NCBI GenBank assembly: GCA_016858145.1
Contig: JAEHOE010000029.1
Location: 964,665-1,028,664, forward strand
Source of the DNA: Edaphochlamys debaryana
Taxonomy: Eukaryota; Chlorophyta; Chlorophyceae; Chlamydomonadales
Direction: 5' to 3'
Length of the DNA stretch: 64,000 nucleotides
Positions 20,597-32,700 of the stretch are shown here, piece by piece (position 1 is the first letter of the stretch; each line of letters starts with the position of its first letter). The translations under genes and the position numbers were made by a program. The notes below the pieces were generated by a model, which saw nothing but the letters and a program-made list of their open reading frames with translations, searched no databases and was not told the origin of the DNA.

Positions 20597-22925
20597 CAAT
20601 GCGCTGCTGGTCGCTTTGGTTTAAGGCTGAATAGACTTCTGGTATCTCATATGTTTAGTGTTTGTAAGTCATGATGGTCGACAGACAGTGTTGTCTGGGC
20701 CGCCTGGGGCACTGTACGTTGCTGGGGCGTTGAGCGGTCTCAGAGGGCGGTCATAGCAGAATACTGTTTGTGCGGCTACTGGGTGATTCAGCCCATGGTG
20801 AGAGCGGGGATGTACGAGAGACATCATAACCGTCTGCATGAGCTGTGTGTGGGCCCGAGGGCACCGGAGCCAGACCCTCCTCCTCGACCTTCGCAACACG
20901 CCCCCACCGTCCCATCGACACCGCGTACCGATCTATCCGTTCTGCCTTCCGTGTGGCGCTAGATAGCCTTGTCGCTCGTGTGCCGCAATGGAAGCTATAC
21001 CCTCTGACGGCTCCAAGCTCTGGGCTTTGCCACCACCATCCCGCCCACTCCAGGCTCCGCCACCACTGACCGTCCCTGCCGCCCACGGCCGGCAGCACGC
21101 TCCCAAGCGTCCCGCTCGCAAGGAAGCTTCGCCCTAGGGCATACCTCCGGTACGTACACCCCCACCGCCCCGCCCACGGCTTCGTTATCTCAAGCGTTGG
21201 AGTGCCAGTAAAAGCGGCATGGATGGTTTCACATCGGGCGCACGGGCACCTGCCACGCGGTGGTGTTACATATGGAGCACAGGCCATGCAACGTCCTTCC
21301 GCCAAGAAGTTAAGGTGTTCGGAGGCCGGAAGAGGGACTAAACAATACTTGCGCAATCACGAACGTTCGCCGCTAGCTACCCTAGAACCCGCGGACAGAC
21401 CGCTTTCCCTTTCTCCCTTGCATCACACGCTTCGTCAATATTGATGCTCGCTTAAACCGTCCAGCTTTCCATTTGCGGCCGCACACGCGCGCCATGCCTT
21501 GGTCCCCCTCCACATACAGTCAGCTGCGATCAGAAACACGCCACCCCGCCATCACGCCATCATCTGGCATCGCCAGAGGCCACACCAGTACCGGGCTCCC
21601 ACAGCCGGCCATGAAACGATTGGTCCCGAGCCAGAATAAGTTGGGGATCTCGAGCACAAACACCGGACGCAGCGACAAACGACAAAAGTATGCATTCCCT
21701 TGGGTTCAGAAACCTCAGCGCCCGGAGTGCAGACTGGAACGCCCTACGACGAACACAGTACACGCACCGTTCAGGGCCAACCCGCATCCCCGCCTGCTTG
21801 CAGCTCAAGACATCAGCACAAAGAGGATGCTATGAATGCAGAGCTACATCCCGTTCCCCCTTTTCCCGAGTCCGAAGCTCAGAACCCATACCTCCCCAGC
21901 ACACAGCACCCGCAAATTCTAAGCCGTGGCCGCCTTCATCGCAGAAGGCCGACCCCCATACCACACACGCCCCCATGCACCGGTCAAAGACAACGGTCGA
22001 AGACTGCACCCGCTCACGAGATCTGTCCAGCGTCCAGCGCAACGCCTTCCCCGTTTCTGCTTAGAGCGACCCTAGTTGCGTGCAAGTATTTCCCGTACAC
22101 CAGTACCGTACTTTCATCCTCGCCCGCACGCACAGCAGCACAGCTTGGAGCCGAGCGTGCCGGCTTTGTGTCCCGGGCCCACACGCCTGCACCCGCTACC
22201 CGGTCCTCGTCCCTTCCAAGATTCCCCCTTGTCAAGCGTGCAACCCCCACCCCCTCCGCCCACACAGCCCCGCCCCACGCTCGGGCAGCGACAAAACACG
22301 ACCCCGGTCAGACCATGCCTGGACCGTCCGTGCCTCGCCCCCCAGCCTCGCCCCCCAGCTGTCCACAGTCCCAGGGTTCGAAGTGCCGTACCGTACGGCA
22401 CATGACCCAAGATGCGCACTCCTCAGTTCCTTAGCACCCCCCCAGTCCACAGCCCACAGCCCGCACTGCCGCTGCCTCGTATCGTTCCGCACTGGTGTCG
22501 CTCCAGCTCCGAATCCCACCACCCGCTCGCTTGACTCCCCCGGGCCCCAGTACCTCCTCCCGGTTCCGTCATGATAATAACGGGGCCCACTCGCTCGCGC
22601 CCTCGCACGCCCCCGGCGCGGCCCACAGTCTGGGCCGTTTCGCCTGCTCCCCTCGAGACGGCCGCGTCCTCGTCCGCTGATGCCAGTGCCGTAGCCGCCT
22701 GCCGTACTGCCGTACGGCAGGCCACAGTGAAGGCCATCTCCGCACCCTCGACGGAGTGTGGTCAGTCCGCTGGCAGCAGTTCCCTGGGGCCTCGTCGGGG
22801 CCAATGGGGCCCCTGTACGTCCCCACCTCGGACCCCCGCCGTGCTGCAAGCCTCTGGCCGCAGCGCCACGGGGCCGCCTGCACCCCAACTCCCGCTCCCG
22901 CCCCTCCTTCCAAGCCCTGCGGCAG
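20597..22925. other. Stretch without a convincing gene
   Basis: This holds the upstream region of the modular protease (minus strand) and the distal 3' flank of the receptor kinase. Open frames on both strands (for example 21700-22434 on +) are Pro/Ser/Arg-rich, lack family similarity and no set of spliced exons could be phased. The sequence is strongly C-rich on + from about 21.8 kb. A TGTAA lies on + near 20663, with no + gene to match. Confidence 0.5.
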
Positions 22926-23110
22926 TCCGCTCCCCGGCTCCGGCTTAAGCACCTCAAGCAGCCATAGGGCCGCCTGTGCCCCGGCTCCCCGCCGCCGGTT
23001 TCCGCTCAGCTCCTCAAGAAGCAATGCTGCATGCCAGTGCCATGGGGCCTGCAGCACCCCGGCTTCCGCTCAGCTCCTCAAGACGCCAAGGGGCCTCCCG
23101 CGCCCCGGCT
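22926..23110 (-). repeat. Degenerate direct repeats over the kinase stop codon
   Basis: On the minus strand three imperfect copies of a roughly 70-bp unit, each with TTGAGGAGCTGAGCGGAA or a close variant, follow one another. The first copy contains the kinase TGA stop at 23078-23080. The other two lie in the presumed 3' untranslated region. Unit boundaries are approximate. Confidence 0.6.
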
Positions 23111-26100
23111 CCTGCACAAGCTCGTGTCTGTGAGCAGTGCCATGAGGCTGTTGTGCCCCAGTGCCTGCCGACTGATGCCGCTGGGGACCACCGCCATCAT
23201 GGGCTCCGTGCTGCTGCGCCCGTCCACGGTGCTGCCGCCGGCGTCGTCCGAGGTAGGGCCCGCCCCCACGCTGCCCACCACGTACGGCAGCGGACCGCCC
23301 GCCCCCGGCGTGCCCAGGCCGCCGTACACGGAGGCGGGCTGCAGGGTTGCGTCGCTGTTGCAGAGGGACCGGTCGGCGGTGACGTCCAGCTGGGGTCGGG
23401 GGAGGGGAGGGGAGGAGAGGAGGGGGATGAGGAGGGGGCGAGAGGAGGAGTTAGGGCCATAATCAAAGCTGCTATCGCGCCAGAGCTAATGGCGAGCTCG
23501 TCACGGCAGCAGCGCGCAGCCAGCCGATCCGGCTCGAGGCACGCGACCCCGACCCCACATTCCCCGGTCGAGCCTCCACCCAGCACCCAACCCAGGCCCC
23601 CAGAACCCCCCCGCTCCACGGCCCCACCTGCACGTGCGGCTGCACCCCCAGGAGCCCCCAGCCGGTGCCCTCGACACGTCGGCAAAACACACACGATTCC
23701 CCCCCCCGCCCCGCCCCACACGCCCCCTCCCCCCCTTTCCCACCTGCACGTGCGGCTGCACCCCCGGCAGCCCCCAGCCGGTGCCGGGCGCCTGAGCCGC
23801 GCCCGTGCCCGTGGCCCGGCGCCCCGCCGCCACCGCCGCCAGGGAGCCCGCGCCCGCGGCCTGCGGGAAGGCGGGGGTGCCCACGCGCTGGCGCATGCGG
23901 GACAGCTCCTCGAGGATGAAGGCGAACGTGGGCCTGCGGGTGTGGGGGAAAGGAGTGGAAGGGTGGTTAGGAGCGTGCGGGCGACGTTTGAAGGCAAAGG
24001 ATTGAGAGTGCAGATCCTCGAGGGATGGAGGCGAACGTGGGCCTGCGGGGAAAGAGATTCAGGCAGGGGTGGAAGAGAGGCAAGAAGGGTTAGGTGAAGG
24101 GATGCGCCCAACAAAGACGAGTGGGGTATTGACCGTGCTTATTGCAGCCCCGCACAAGGTCACAGCGGCGCACGGAGCATGCCCCCCCTGCAGTATGCAT
24201 GGCCCCTGCCCCTTTCCCCAGGCCGCACCTGTGCTCCGGGTTGCTCTCCCAGCAGCGGCAGGCCAGCAGCTGGTACTCGAAGGGGGCCGCCAGGTCGGGC
24301 GGGAAGGTGGGACGCAGATTCTCCTTGGCCACCGAGTGAGCCAGGAAGGCCTGCGGACGGCGATGTGAAGATGTTGTCAGCGAGAGACCAGTTTTGATGT
24401 GGGGGTGGCTGGTTGGTGATTGTCGATCGCTACCCAGTACAAATACCTTCCTTACAGCCGCCCCCCGAGCCCTGGCACCCTTCCCTCGCACCTTGTTCAC
24501 GTCCCGCATGGCGGTCTCCCCCGTGAACAGCTCGTACAGCATGATGCCGAACGAGTACACGTCGCTGGCCGGGCTGACGTGGCCGTTGACAAGCGTCTCC
24601 GGCGCCATATATGCAAGAGTCTGCGGGGCACGGTGGCAAAAGAACCAACGAGGACAGGGTTAGGGCCTGGAATGGAGACAGAACGGAGAAGGCAAGGCCT
24701 GCGGCATGCGGCATGGGCGTGGCTGGCTCTGGCTGGTTCCATCAGGCGCTCTGGGGCTCTGGTTGGTTGCTTGAATGCGGAGGCCAACAAGCGCCGACAA
24801 AGGGGTACCACTGAAGCATGAACCCCCCTGCCCAGCTCACCCCGTGGTAGGCATTGCTAATGTGCGTCTCCTCCGCGCTTAGCCGGAGGCTGAGCCCGAA
24901 ATCCGCGACCTGTGGGTGGCAGGCGGGGGACCCCGAACAGAACACAACAGGTTGGAAAACATGCTCCATGCAGAGGCCCAGCGACCAGGGCTCCCTGCAC
25001 TCCCACCCGTGCCCCTCTGTGGCAGGCCCCCAGGGGCAAACAGCCTCGCCCCCGCCTCGCCTTGGCAACGAAGCCCCTGGGGTCGGTGGTCGAGCCCTTG
25101 AGTAGCACGTTGCGCGGCTTGAGGTCCGCGTGCACGATGCCCTCCCGGTGCAGGTGCACTGGGCGCGCACGAGGGTGGGGGGGGGGGGCGAAAGGAAAAG
25201 GGCGTGAGGGGCGCAGTGCTGGGTCCCCAACAGATCCCCAACAGATCCGAATACCCCCGAGACCCCGAAAATACCCCCTCATTCCGGTACCGTTACGACC
25301 CTGTGCGGCAACACACCCCTCACCCCTAACCCCACAAAGTCTGTGCTCACCCATGGCGCGCGCAATGTCGATGGCGGTGTCGAGCACGTTGCTAAGATCC
25401 ACGAGCAAGGGCTCGTCGCCGCCGCTCACTACCGACCGGATGCGCGAACCCGGGGTGCCCGCTACTACTGGCGCCTTTGTGGCACCACCGCCCCGCTCCG
25501 CCGACACGCCGGCGCTGTCGGGGCCCGCGGCCGTGTCAGCGCTTCTGCGCGGGTCCACAGCTGCTGCTGCCGCGGTTTGCGCGTGCGACGTGGACCCCGG
25601 TCGCGACTGGAGCACCGCGTTCGCGCCGACGACGCTCGCGGGCTTGAAGAAGACGCGCGTGTCGAGCTTGTCGCGGAGTGACCCGAGGTCGCAGAATTCC
25701 TGCACAAGCTTGATCTCGTAGCCGAGCACGTCATCGATGTTGGACGTGACGTTGCTGCCCGGGATGCCCGAGGTCGCGGTCGTCACTCCACCGCCGTTGC
25801 CATTGCCGACGCCGTTGAGCGCGACGCAGTGGTCGGTGGAGGCGCAGGGCAGGCTGTCACCCCCGCTCCTGTGGACAGACAGACACAGGACGGACACGGA
25901 AGGGTGGGTGCTGTCGGCAGGCAACAGCAGATGGAGTAATGCCTGGTCGACACCCCGCCCCACGCTGGCCTGCTTGCCTGGGCCCAGCACACACGGAGGA
26001 GCGCACAGCCAGTCGAGCCATCCCTATTCAGGACTAGCCACAAGCCCCGCTCACTCCTGGAGGCTGGCGAGCTGGTTGGCCTTCCGCGCCTTGGCCCCCT

Positions 26101-27016
26101 CGACGCGGTCAATGGTGAAGGTGAACGTCTGCACGATGTTGGGGTGGCTGGGAGGAGGGCCAGGGAGTTGGGCAAGGGAAAGGCACATACGTTAAAAGTC
26201 AGTAGGTGTGAAGGGAGTGAAGAGGGTTAGCCCAGGGCTGACCTGCCATCACCTCACACGCCATACTAGAACCCCGGTCTACCGTGTCCCAGTCGCTACC
26301 CAAGCACCCTGCGCCCCTGCCTCCAACCATGCTCCCCCCCCTCGCAGTGGTGCCCACCTCAGGCTGCTGCTGATGGCCGCCTCCATGACCGCCATGCGCT
26401 CGTGTCGCTCGCGGCCGCTCATGTGCGCCGGCAGCGTGATCACCTTGACCGCCACCTCAGTTCCGCGCCACAGCGCCTTGTACACGCGGCCGTAGGAGCC
26501 CTCCGCCAGCATGGCCTGGGGGACGAGGGCGTCGCGTAGGGCAGCGGACAATACATGCATACTCAGCACACACCATTGCCGACTTCACGAGCCTGCTGCT
26601 CGTCACGGCCTGGTCATGCTAGCACAGCAGTCCAACCAGCGAGCAGCAGTCATGGATACGAGGCGTGTAAAAAAAGGCGTGTCGAATAGGAGGCCCACCT
26701 GAAGCACCAGGTCCTCGATGCCCAGGATGGCCTTGGTGGAGCGGGCCTGGGCGATGGCCGCGCTGATGTCGCTCATGTGCCCGGCACTGCAAGGTGGTTA
26801 AGGGGCAGAGAGGCAGGCGGGAGGTGTGAGGTGGAGTAATACAACACCCGCCCAAGTGATGGATCGGGCAGGCGCAGGAGTCCAGCAGCAGCCAATCGCA
26901 CAGGCGACCCGCCCCTGGGGCACTGGGGCTTACCTCAGCTTCTCGAAGCAAGGGACAGTTCCCGTTCCAGTGGGAGCAGCGCTGAGGTCTGCCTTGGAGC
27001 CTGGGCCCATATCGGC
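23078..27016 (-). other. Receptor kinase: cytoplasmic exons and kinase domain
   Basis: Exons: 26934-27016, 26699-26786, 26358-26515, 26055-26147, 25351-25868, 25061-25158, 24841-24909, 24492-24620, 24229-24350, 23744-23933 and 23078-23389. The 518-nt exon inserts two low-complexity Gly/Asn- and Ala-rich stretches around the hinge sequence YEIKLVQEFCDLGSLRDKLD. The intron between FVAK and VADFG starts GC rather than GT (GCCAAG|GCGAGG). The C-terminal tail after the kinase domain is Gly/Ala/Pro-rich. Confidence 0.88.
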
Positions 27017-30000
27017 CTGTGGGGAGGGAGCAAGAAGCAAGGTCAGCAGAGGCAACCGCTGGTCGGGGTTAGCAGCAGAATCGCCCATCACCCGCGCCTC
27101 AGCTTGCCAGACTGCTCACCTGGCAGTTCATGCTCTCCGCCGTGTTGAGGGCAACGTTCAGCGCGCCATTTTCGGTGCCACTGTCGCCAGCCTCCAGGTC
27201 GGCGGCCTTGTCCTTCAGCGCTGAGGTTTGCCCATAGGTACCATCATCTGATGACCCGCCACGCTTGCGCTGGTGAAAGGTATTGTAGCCCAGGAGGGCC
27301 GCCGCAATGATCACGACTGCGCCCACGGCACTGCCGATAGCAATGCCGACGATGGCGCCCGTGGACAGGCTGCTCGACGAGGAGGCCGCGGTGGGGGGCG
27401 GGGCGGTGGGCACGGCCTGCCACACCACCTCCACATTCGTGAAGACCCACCAGCCTGAAACCGGGATAAGAACGGAAGGGCCACAAAGACTGAGTACTGT
27501 GCGGGCCGAGTGTTACTCCGACAACGGATGCCAGCCAGCCGCACACAATGCCAGTTGCGTGCGACACTGCCCCTTCCTTCCATCACGCGCGCACACACAA
27601 GCCGGCCCCACACACAGTGACTGTGCCTGCACGCACCCATGATGGTGGACGAGGTGTTGAGGTACACCTGCCAGGCGCCCAGCGTAGCGCCCATGCCCAG
27701 GTGGGACGTGGTGTTGCGGACCTGCGCCTGCTCGTTGCTGGCGTCCTGCGCCAGGCGCAGCACGCGCTCCACGGCGGCCCCGACCTGGGCCTGGTTGGTC
27801 GCGAGCTTGTCGTCGAGGATGACACTCTGCATTGGCAGGGCGGGACAGAGCACGTGGGTCGGGTTGTCAGTGGTTTGGCTGGACTTGCACGGGGCAGATG
27901 AGGCTAGAAACGATGAATCGGTCACCATGCCCTTGCCCTCATTGCTGTACGTCCCAGCAGGGCGCTGCATGCCGTGATAGGGCGAGCAACCCACCTTGAA
28001 CTCCACTGAGCCCGAGCCCCCACTCGTTGTTGTGACGGCCGTGAAGGCGCCGACTGGGCCCATGTCCGTGCTGCCAGAGGCCGCGGCACTGGTGCTGAAC
28101 GCCTTCCAGCCCAGCCCCGTGACGACCAGGTCGCCCTGGATGAGCAGGCGCCCCGCTGCCCGCACAACGTCGAGCAGGTCCGACAGGTCCAGCGTGTAGC
28201 GCTGGCCCGGAACGGGGTGGCAGGCACGGACCTCGATGAGGCTGGGTGAATGAAACATGGGAGAGATTGGGGGGGTGAGGGGCCCAGCACGTGAGACAAG
28301 GGACGCGTGGCAGGTGGGGCATTGCAACACGCGTGAGACAAAGCAAAAGGGTTGGTGAGCAGTGCGACAGCCAACCCAGCGCCTGGCAAGCCCACACTCC
28401 TGGGATTGTCTGACGTCGTCCCCAGGGCCTCACCCGACGGAGGTCTGGAGCGCGTCACGCCCCGTGGGCCAGTTGGCCGGGTTAAGCTTGATGTCGCCCA
28501 TGACCTGGATGTACCGCACCGAGGCCGCCAGCGCGGCCCGCAGCTCCACGTCGTTGCTGACGCGCACAATGTTGGAGCGCAAGGTCGCGCCCTGCGCCAG
28601 CGCCGCGGCGAAGCACAGCGCGCGGTCGTTCGCCACGTTGGACTGCTCCACGTTGACATTGTCGAAGGCCCACGATGCCGATGTCCCTTGAGACAGCGAG
28701 TCGTAGAGGCTCCCCGCGCGGAACTGCAGATACGTGTTCTGGCTGAGCACCCACTGACCAATGTTGAACGAGTACGTGGGCCCGGGCAACGTCGCGTTGC
28801 CGATCGGCAGCCCCAACGACAAGTTGCCTGGCGCGGCCCTGTTGCCAGTTCCGGGCCACGCGCCCACGAGGAGGCCACCGCTCGCAGCAACGCTGGGCAC
28901 GCCCGAGGACGCGACCGCACGCGCGGCGGAGAGGACCTCGTCCGAGGGCCAGTCCACGCTGGCGGGCTGCAGGTTGGGCCTCGTTGGGTCGGACGAGCAG
29001 CAGCCCGGCAGCGCCTGCATGGACGCCACCGTCCCCGCCAGGTCGGGGACCTCGATGGTGCTGTTCCGCAGCACCACGCTGCCACTGCCATCCACGGTCC
29101 ACGCGCTCAGCAGCAGCGGCAGGTTCGGCGGCCTGGGGGCAGGCGGTAGAGCAGCACTTGAGGTGAGCAGAGGCAGGTGAATGTCTAACCCGGACACAGC
29201 ACACTCAGCTCAGCTATCAGCCCCCAGTCCTTGCATCCCCCAGACCAAGGCGCGCCACTCCTCCAGCCCCACCACGCGCTGTAGTTGAAGCTGGTGGTGC
29301 CTTTGAAGCGGATGCCCACGAACTCCAGCGGCGCCTGCACGCGCACGCCGCCCACAATGTCGTCCATGTTGACCGACGGCGTGATGCCGGGGCAGGCCGT
29401 GTAGGTCTTGGGCTGCAGGGCCGAGAGCAGCAGGCAGGAGGCGAGCACGTGAGTACCGGTGGCACCATGCGAAGTAGCTGCTGTCAGCCCCGGCAGTCCA
29501 GCCAGCCAGAACCCCATCACATAATGCCATGCGCTTCCGCCATGGCTATCCCACCGGCTCTCCTCCAAGGAATTTATCGGAAAGTCCACGACCAAGGGAA
29601 GCGGTCTGAACCTGGCGCACCTGGGACGCAATGACGGGGAACCGCCAGTTGTACACCGATCGATCGTACCCCACGTGGTGAAAATACCTGTCAGGAAGAG
29701 CCGGGACAACAGGATAATGTGAAGCGAGCCCGTCAACGCCGCCATGCAGCTGCCTTGAACACGCAGCACAGCCGCCCTCCTGCCAGCCCGCAATGGCCCC
29801 GGCCGCACCTGACATTCCGCACGTGCGGATTGCGCAGGGAGTCCGCGGTGGTGTAGAGGCAGTAGGCCAGGGCCGTGTCCGCCGGGGCATCCCGGGGCAG
29901 GCAGCTGGGGGGGGGAGGAGGGGAACCGGATGCATAGAGCCGCATGAGACGCAGTGCTAGTGAACGGTCCCCGCCAGCGCTGAAAACGAAACTCCCGCGT

Positions 30001-31951
30001 GACTCCCGCACCACTACCCAGCCCCTGGCCCCTGCCTCTCGCGTACTCCACTCCAGCCCCAGGCCCAGGCCCAGGCCCAGGCCCAGGCCCACCTGGTGAG
30101 GTCCACGGGCGCGAAGCAGGAGCTGATGACGTACTGCGGCGACTGGTACCGCAGCGAGTACAGCCCCGGGTGCGTCAGGTCGGGCCCCATGGCCCCAGTG
30201 TACACGTCGGACATGACCGCCTGGCGAGCGATGGGGGGCGGGGGGCAGGAAGGAGAAGGTGCAATTAATACGTGTTTAAGGGGGTGTGGGTGCAGACATT
30301 TTAGTTCCCTAATTTGTGAGGAGCGCATGTGCCTCATCCAGTGTCTCACGGCTCCTCCAGCTTGGCCACGGATGCTCGGACAAAGCCCGGCAGGAGGGGC
30401 CCGGGCCAGCCTGCGGCCATCGCACGCGGTCCGCTCCCCGCGGGTTTGTGCTATTAACCCCGGAGATCCGTCGCCGGGGCCATCCCGGACTCCTCGAGAC
30501 TGCAAAGGCGCGCCCCACCTCACGCCCCGCTGCCCGTACGCCCGCCCCCCCCCTCCCCCGCCCCGCCTCACCGGCGCGTTCTGCGCCCACCAGCTGCTGT
30601 TTGCCCTCTGGGCCTCGAAGACCCACGCCATGTCGGGCAGGAAATGGTACACAACCACCCTGCGAGCGCAGCCAGAATGCGCGAGTTGACGGCCTCACAT
30701 ACATTCGCGGGGCCGCCTTGCATGCAACCACTATGGTGGGTTTTGTCCTTCGGCCCCCTTCGCCGCCCGTGCTGGTATCTGTCCGGTAACCCCAGCCTGG
30801 GGTGACCCTGGCCGCCGCGCCGAGGCACTGGCAGCGCCGCCCTGAGAAACCCTGTCATGTGCCGCTGGCTGCCGTACAACGACGCTTCTGCTCTGGGGGC
30901 GCAGGGCATGCTGAGCCCTTCAGTCCCCGCCGGACCCCCAACCCTGAGGCCCCAGACGGCAAAGGCGGCCAGCCGCCGGCGTGTCCCGTGCGGCCGCCAT
31001 GCCGCTGGGCCGTGGCCAGGCCGTGGCTTGGCTGGAGCCTTGCGGTGACACGTCACCGTGCCTGCGCCTCTGGTGGCACTGCTGCTGTGTTTGGCCGCCG
31101 GCTCCGTAACCCTGCCCCGCCCCCGGCTGGTGGAAGGCAGGCCAACGCCATAGGGCCTGGAGTGCCTTGGATCGGGTCCAGGGCCCTGGAGCCACTTGAC
31201 TTGCCGTATGCTGTTGATGCTGTGCTGAAGCTGCTCTCTCACGCGCGGCGCGGCGCCGTGAGCGCCCCCGTTCGACGCACCTGTAGGTGATGAGGCCGCC
31301 ACTGCTGACGAAGGGCGGGAGCGGCCCCAGCCCCGTCAGATCCGTGGGCGTCGGGGGCAGGAAGTTCCGAAGAAAGATGCGCTGCAGGGTGAGCGACCTG
31401 CAGCGCGCAGGGTGGGGGGCGCTCGCTTGCGGGCCGAACCGAACGGCACGTGGAGCGGCACTTGAAACCCGCGCCTGGACCCAAGCGCTTCGCGGCTCAT
31501 TTGCTAGATCGGTGTCCACTGCCTGTGCGCTCGAAGCCACACGGCGCCGTTTCGCGTAACCCACCCGGATGAAGTGACCGTGAGCAGCGGGCGGGAGCTA
31601 CCCCGCAGGTCCTGCAGCAGGTAAAAGCAGAGGTCGCTTGTTATTCTCTGCCGGTCAGCGCGTGCAGGGACGTCTTAGGAGCAGAAACTGTGGCCTGTGT
31701 CAGGCCCTCACCATAAAGACGCGGTAGGCGCTATAGATGAAGACAGGCCTGTCAATGACTAGCGGCGTAGGCCAGGCATCCTCCGTAAAGCTGATAGGGC
31801 TGTCCAGCGCCAGCGTCGATGCCCCCGCCAGCAGCGCTGCGCGGAGCTCCGCAGCGCTAGTGACGGACACGCCTTGCTGTGCGCCTACTAGCTGCTGTAG
31901 GCCTAGGACGGACGCTAGAGCTATTAGCCCCAGCGCAATGCTGGGGCGCAT
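23078..31951 (-). CDS. Single-pass receptor protein kinase (TKL/Raf-like), 23 exons
   Basis: The model has 4254 coding nt, all junctions in phase, 1417 aa plus TGA. The signal peptide MRPSIALGLIALASVLGLQQ is followed by a roughly 690-residue ectodomain rich in short hydrophobic strands and N-glycosylation sites. It has no recognised catalytic motif; its pattern suggests a parallel beta-helix. The transmembrane segment is about 717-742 (GAIVGIAIGSAVGAVVIIAA), followed by basic HQRKR. Kinase domain about 856-1267: glycine loop EGSYGRVYKA, Lys879 in VAVKV, HADLKPRN (D1123), DFG at 1147-1149, TLAYMAPETL and SDVYSFGIMLYELFTGE. It retains the catalytic Lys and both Asp residues, so it is likely active; HAD instead of HRD makes it a non-RD kinase. 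The ligand is unknown. The gene starts 749 bp from the divergent CHLH start. Confidence 0.93.
23629..23697 (-). repeat. Kinase exon-end echo with intron element
   Basis: In the intron after exon 23744-23933 (minus sense), GTGTTTTGCCGACGTGTC at about 23671-23690 is followed by GGCACCGGCTGGGGGCTCC and a copy of the exon end (GVQPHVQ) with a GTGGGG donor. The 42-nt echo is in frame and could be a real extra exon. Confidence 0.75.
27120..31951 (-). other. Receptor kinase: ectodomain and transmembrane exons
   Basis: Exons: 31712-31951, 31565-31611, 31281-31397, 30570-30660, 30093-30220, 29809-29904, 29621-29687, 29276-29412, 28434-29132, 27995-28241, 27637-27826 and 27120-27454. The 699-nt exon carries the longest continuous ectodomain stretch, including SVVLRNSTIEVPDLAGTV and YIQVMGDIKLNPANW, with regularly spaced hydrophobic strands and Asn turns as in pectate-lyase-like helices. 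The transmembrane exon also carries the juxtamembrane Gly/Ser/Asp-rich region. Confidence 0.88.
30058..30092. repeat. GGCCCA microsatellite at a kinase splice donor
   Basis: Five AGGCCC/CAGGCC hexamer units on + run directly into the donor of exon 30093-30220. On the minus strand the intron starts GTGGGCCTGGGCCTGGGCC. Confidence 0.85.
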
Positions 31952-32700
31952 ATTGGCTAGAGCTGAGGCAGCTGGGGCACGAGCCTGTGCCTAGGCGTAG
32001 ACTATGTGGTGGCTTGCATTGTGGCGTTGGGGGCCGCTGTGAAACTGGGAGCATTTGTAGTGGTGTTAGGGGAGCTATAACTTTCCGGGCAGGCGCCGCG
32101 ATGCGGGACGCTCCGCGCCCTACCTCCCCGTCCAACATGGCAGGATATTGGCGTGACTAGGGTAGCCTGGGTGAAGGCCTGATGACTTGGGGAAGGCAAG
32201 TGGGGGGATGGGCACGGGGGGATGGGCATGTCGAGTCGAGCGCTTGTCGCTTTGTGTCGAGGCCAACTATCGCGCACCGCGTGCCCGGCATCAATCAGCA
32301 AATATTTGGTAGAAGGCCCTCCAAGGGGCCAAGGGCACGGCACGGCAGGGCACGGAGGCCCCGACCAAGCGGCTTGTCAAAGCTGTGGGGCGATACTGGA
32401 CAAACCGTGGAACGACAACTTCCGCCCAATGAGTGCCTGCTAGCCTCACCACTGCCGAGTGTCAGGGAGGGCCTGCTAAGCGAGGGTCTGGGGCCTGCTA
32501 AGGGGGATGGCGGGGGCTGCCGGCCGGGTACGTGGCACGCGATGTGTGGCCGCAGCCTTGCAACGCCCACGTCGCGACGTCACCGCGCTTCTGTAAATAC
32601 TCTCAACCCGACACAACGAAACGCATTTGTGTACATCAAACCATGTCTCGCACCCAGTAAACGCGTTCTTGTGGCGTGCAAGTAGGAAGCTCCGTGCAAG
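31952..32700. promoter_or_regulatory. Shared divergent promoter region, receptor kinase and CHLH
   Basis: The kinase ATG (31951, -) and the CHLH ATG (32701, +) face away from each other, so this 749-bp stretch must contain both promoters and 5' leaders unless an upstream non-coding exon exists. A weak AT-rich patch (GAGCTATAACTTTC) lies near 32070. No individual element can be assigned from sequence alone. Confidence 0.5.

Noticed and set aside
21700..22434. 244-aa + strand ORF as a gene
   Set aside because: Pro/Ser/Arg-rich, no domain or codon pattern unlike random C-rich DNA, and no spliced partner exons found.
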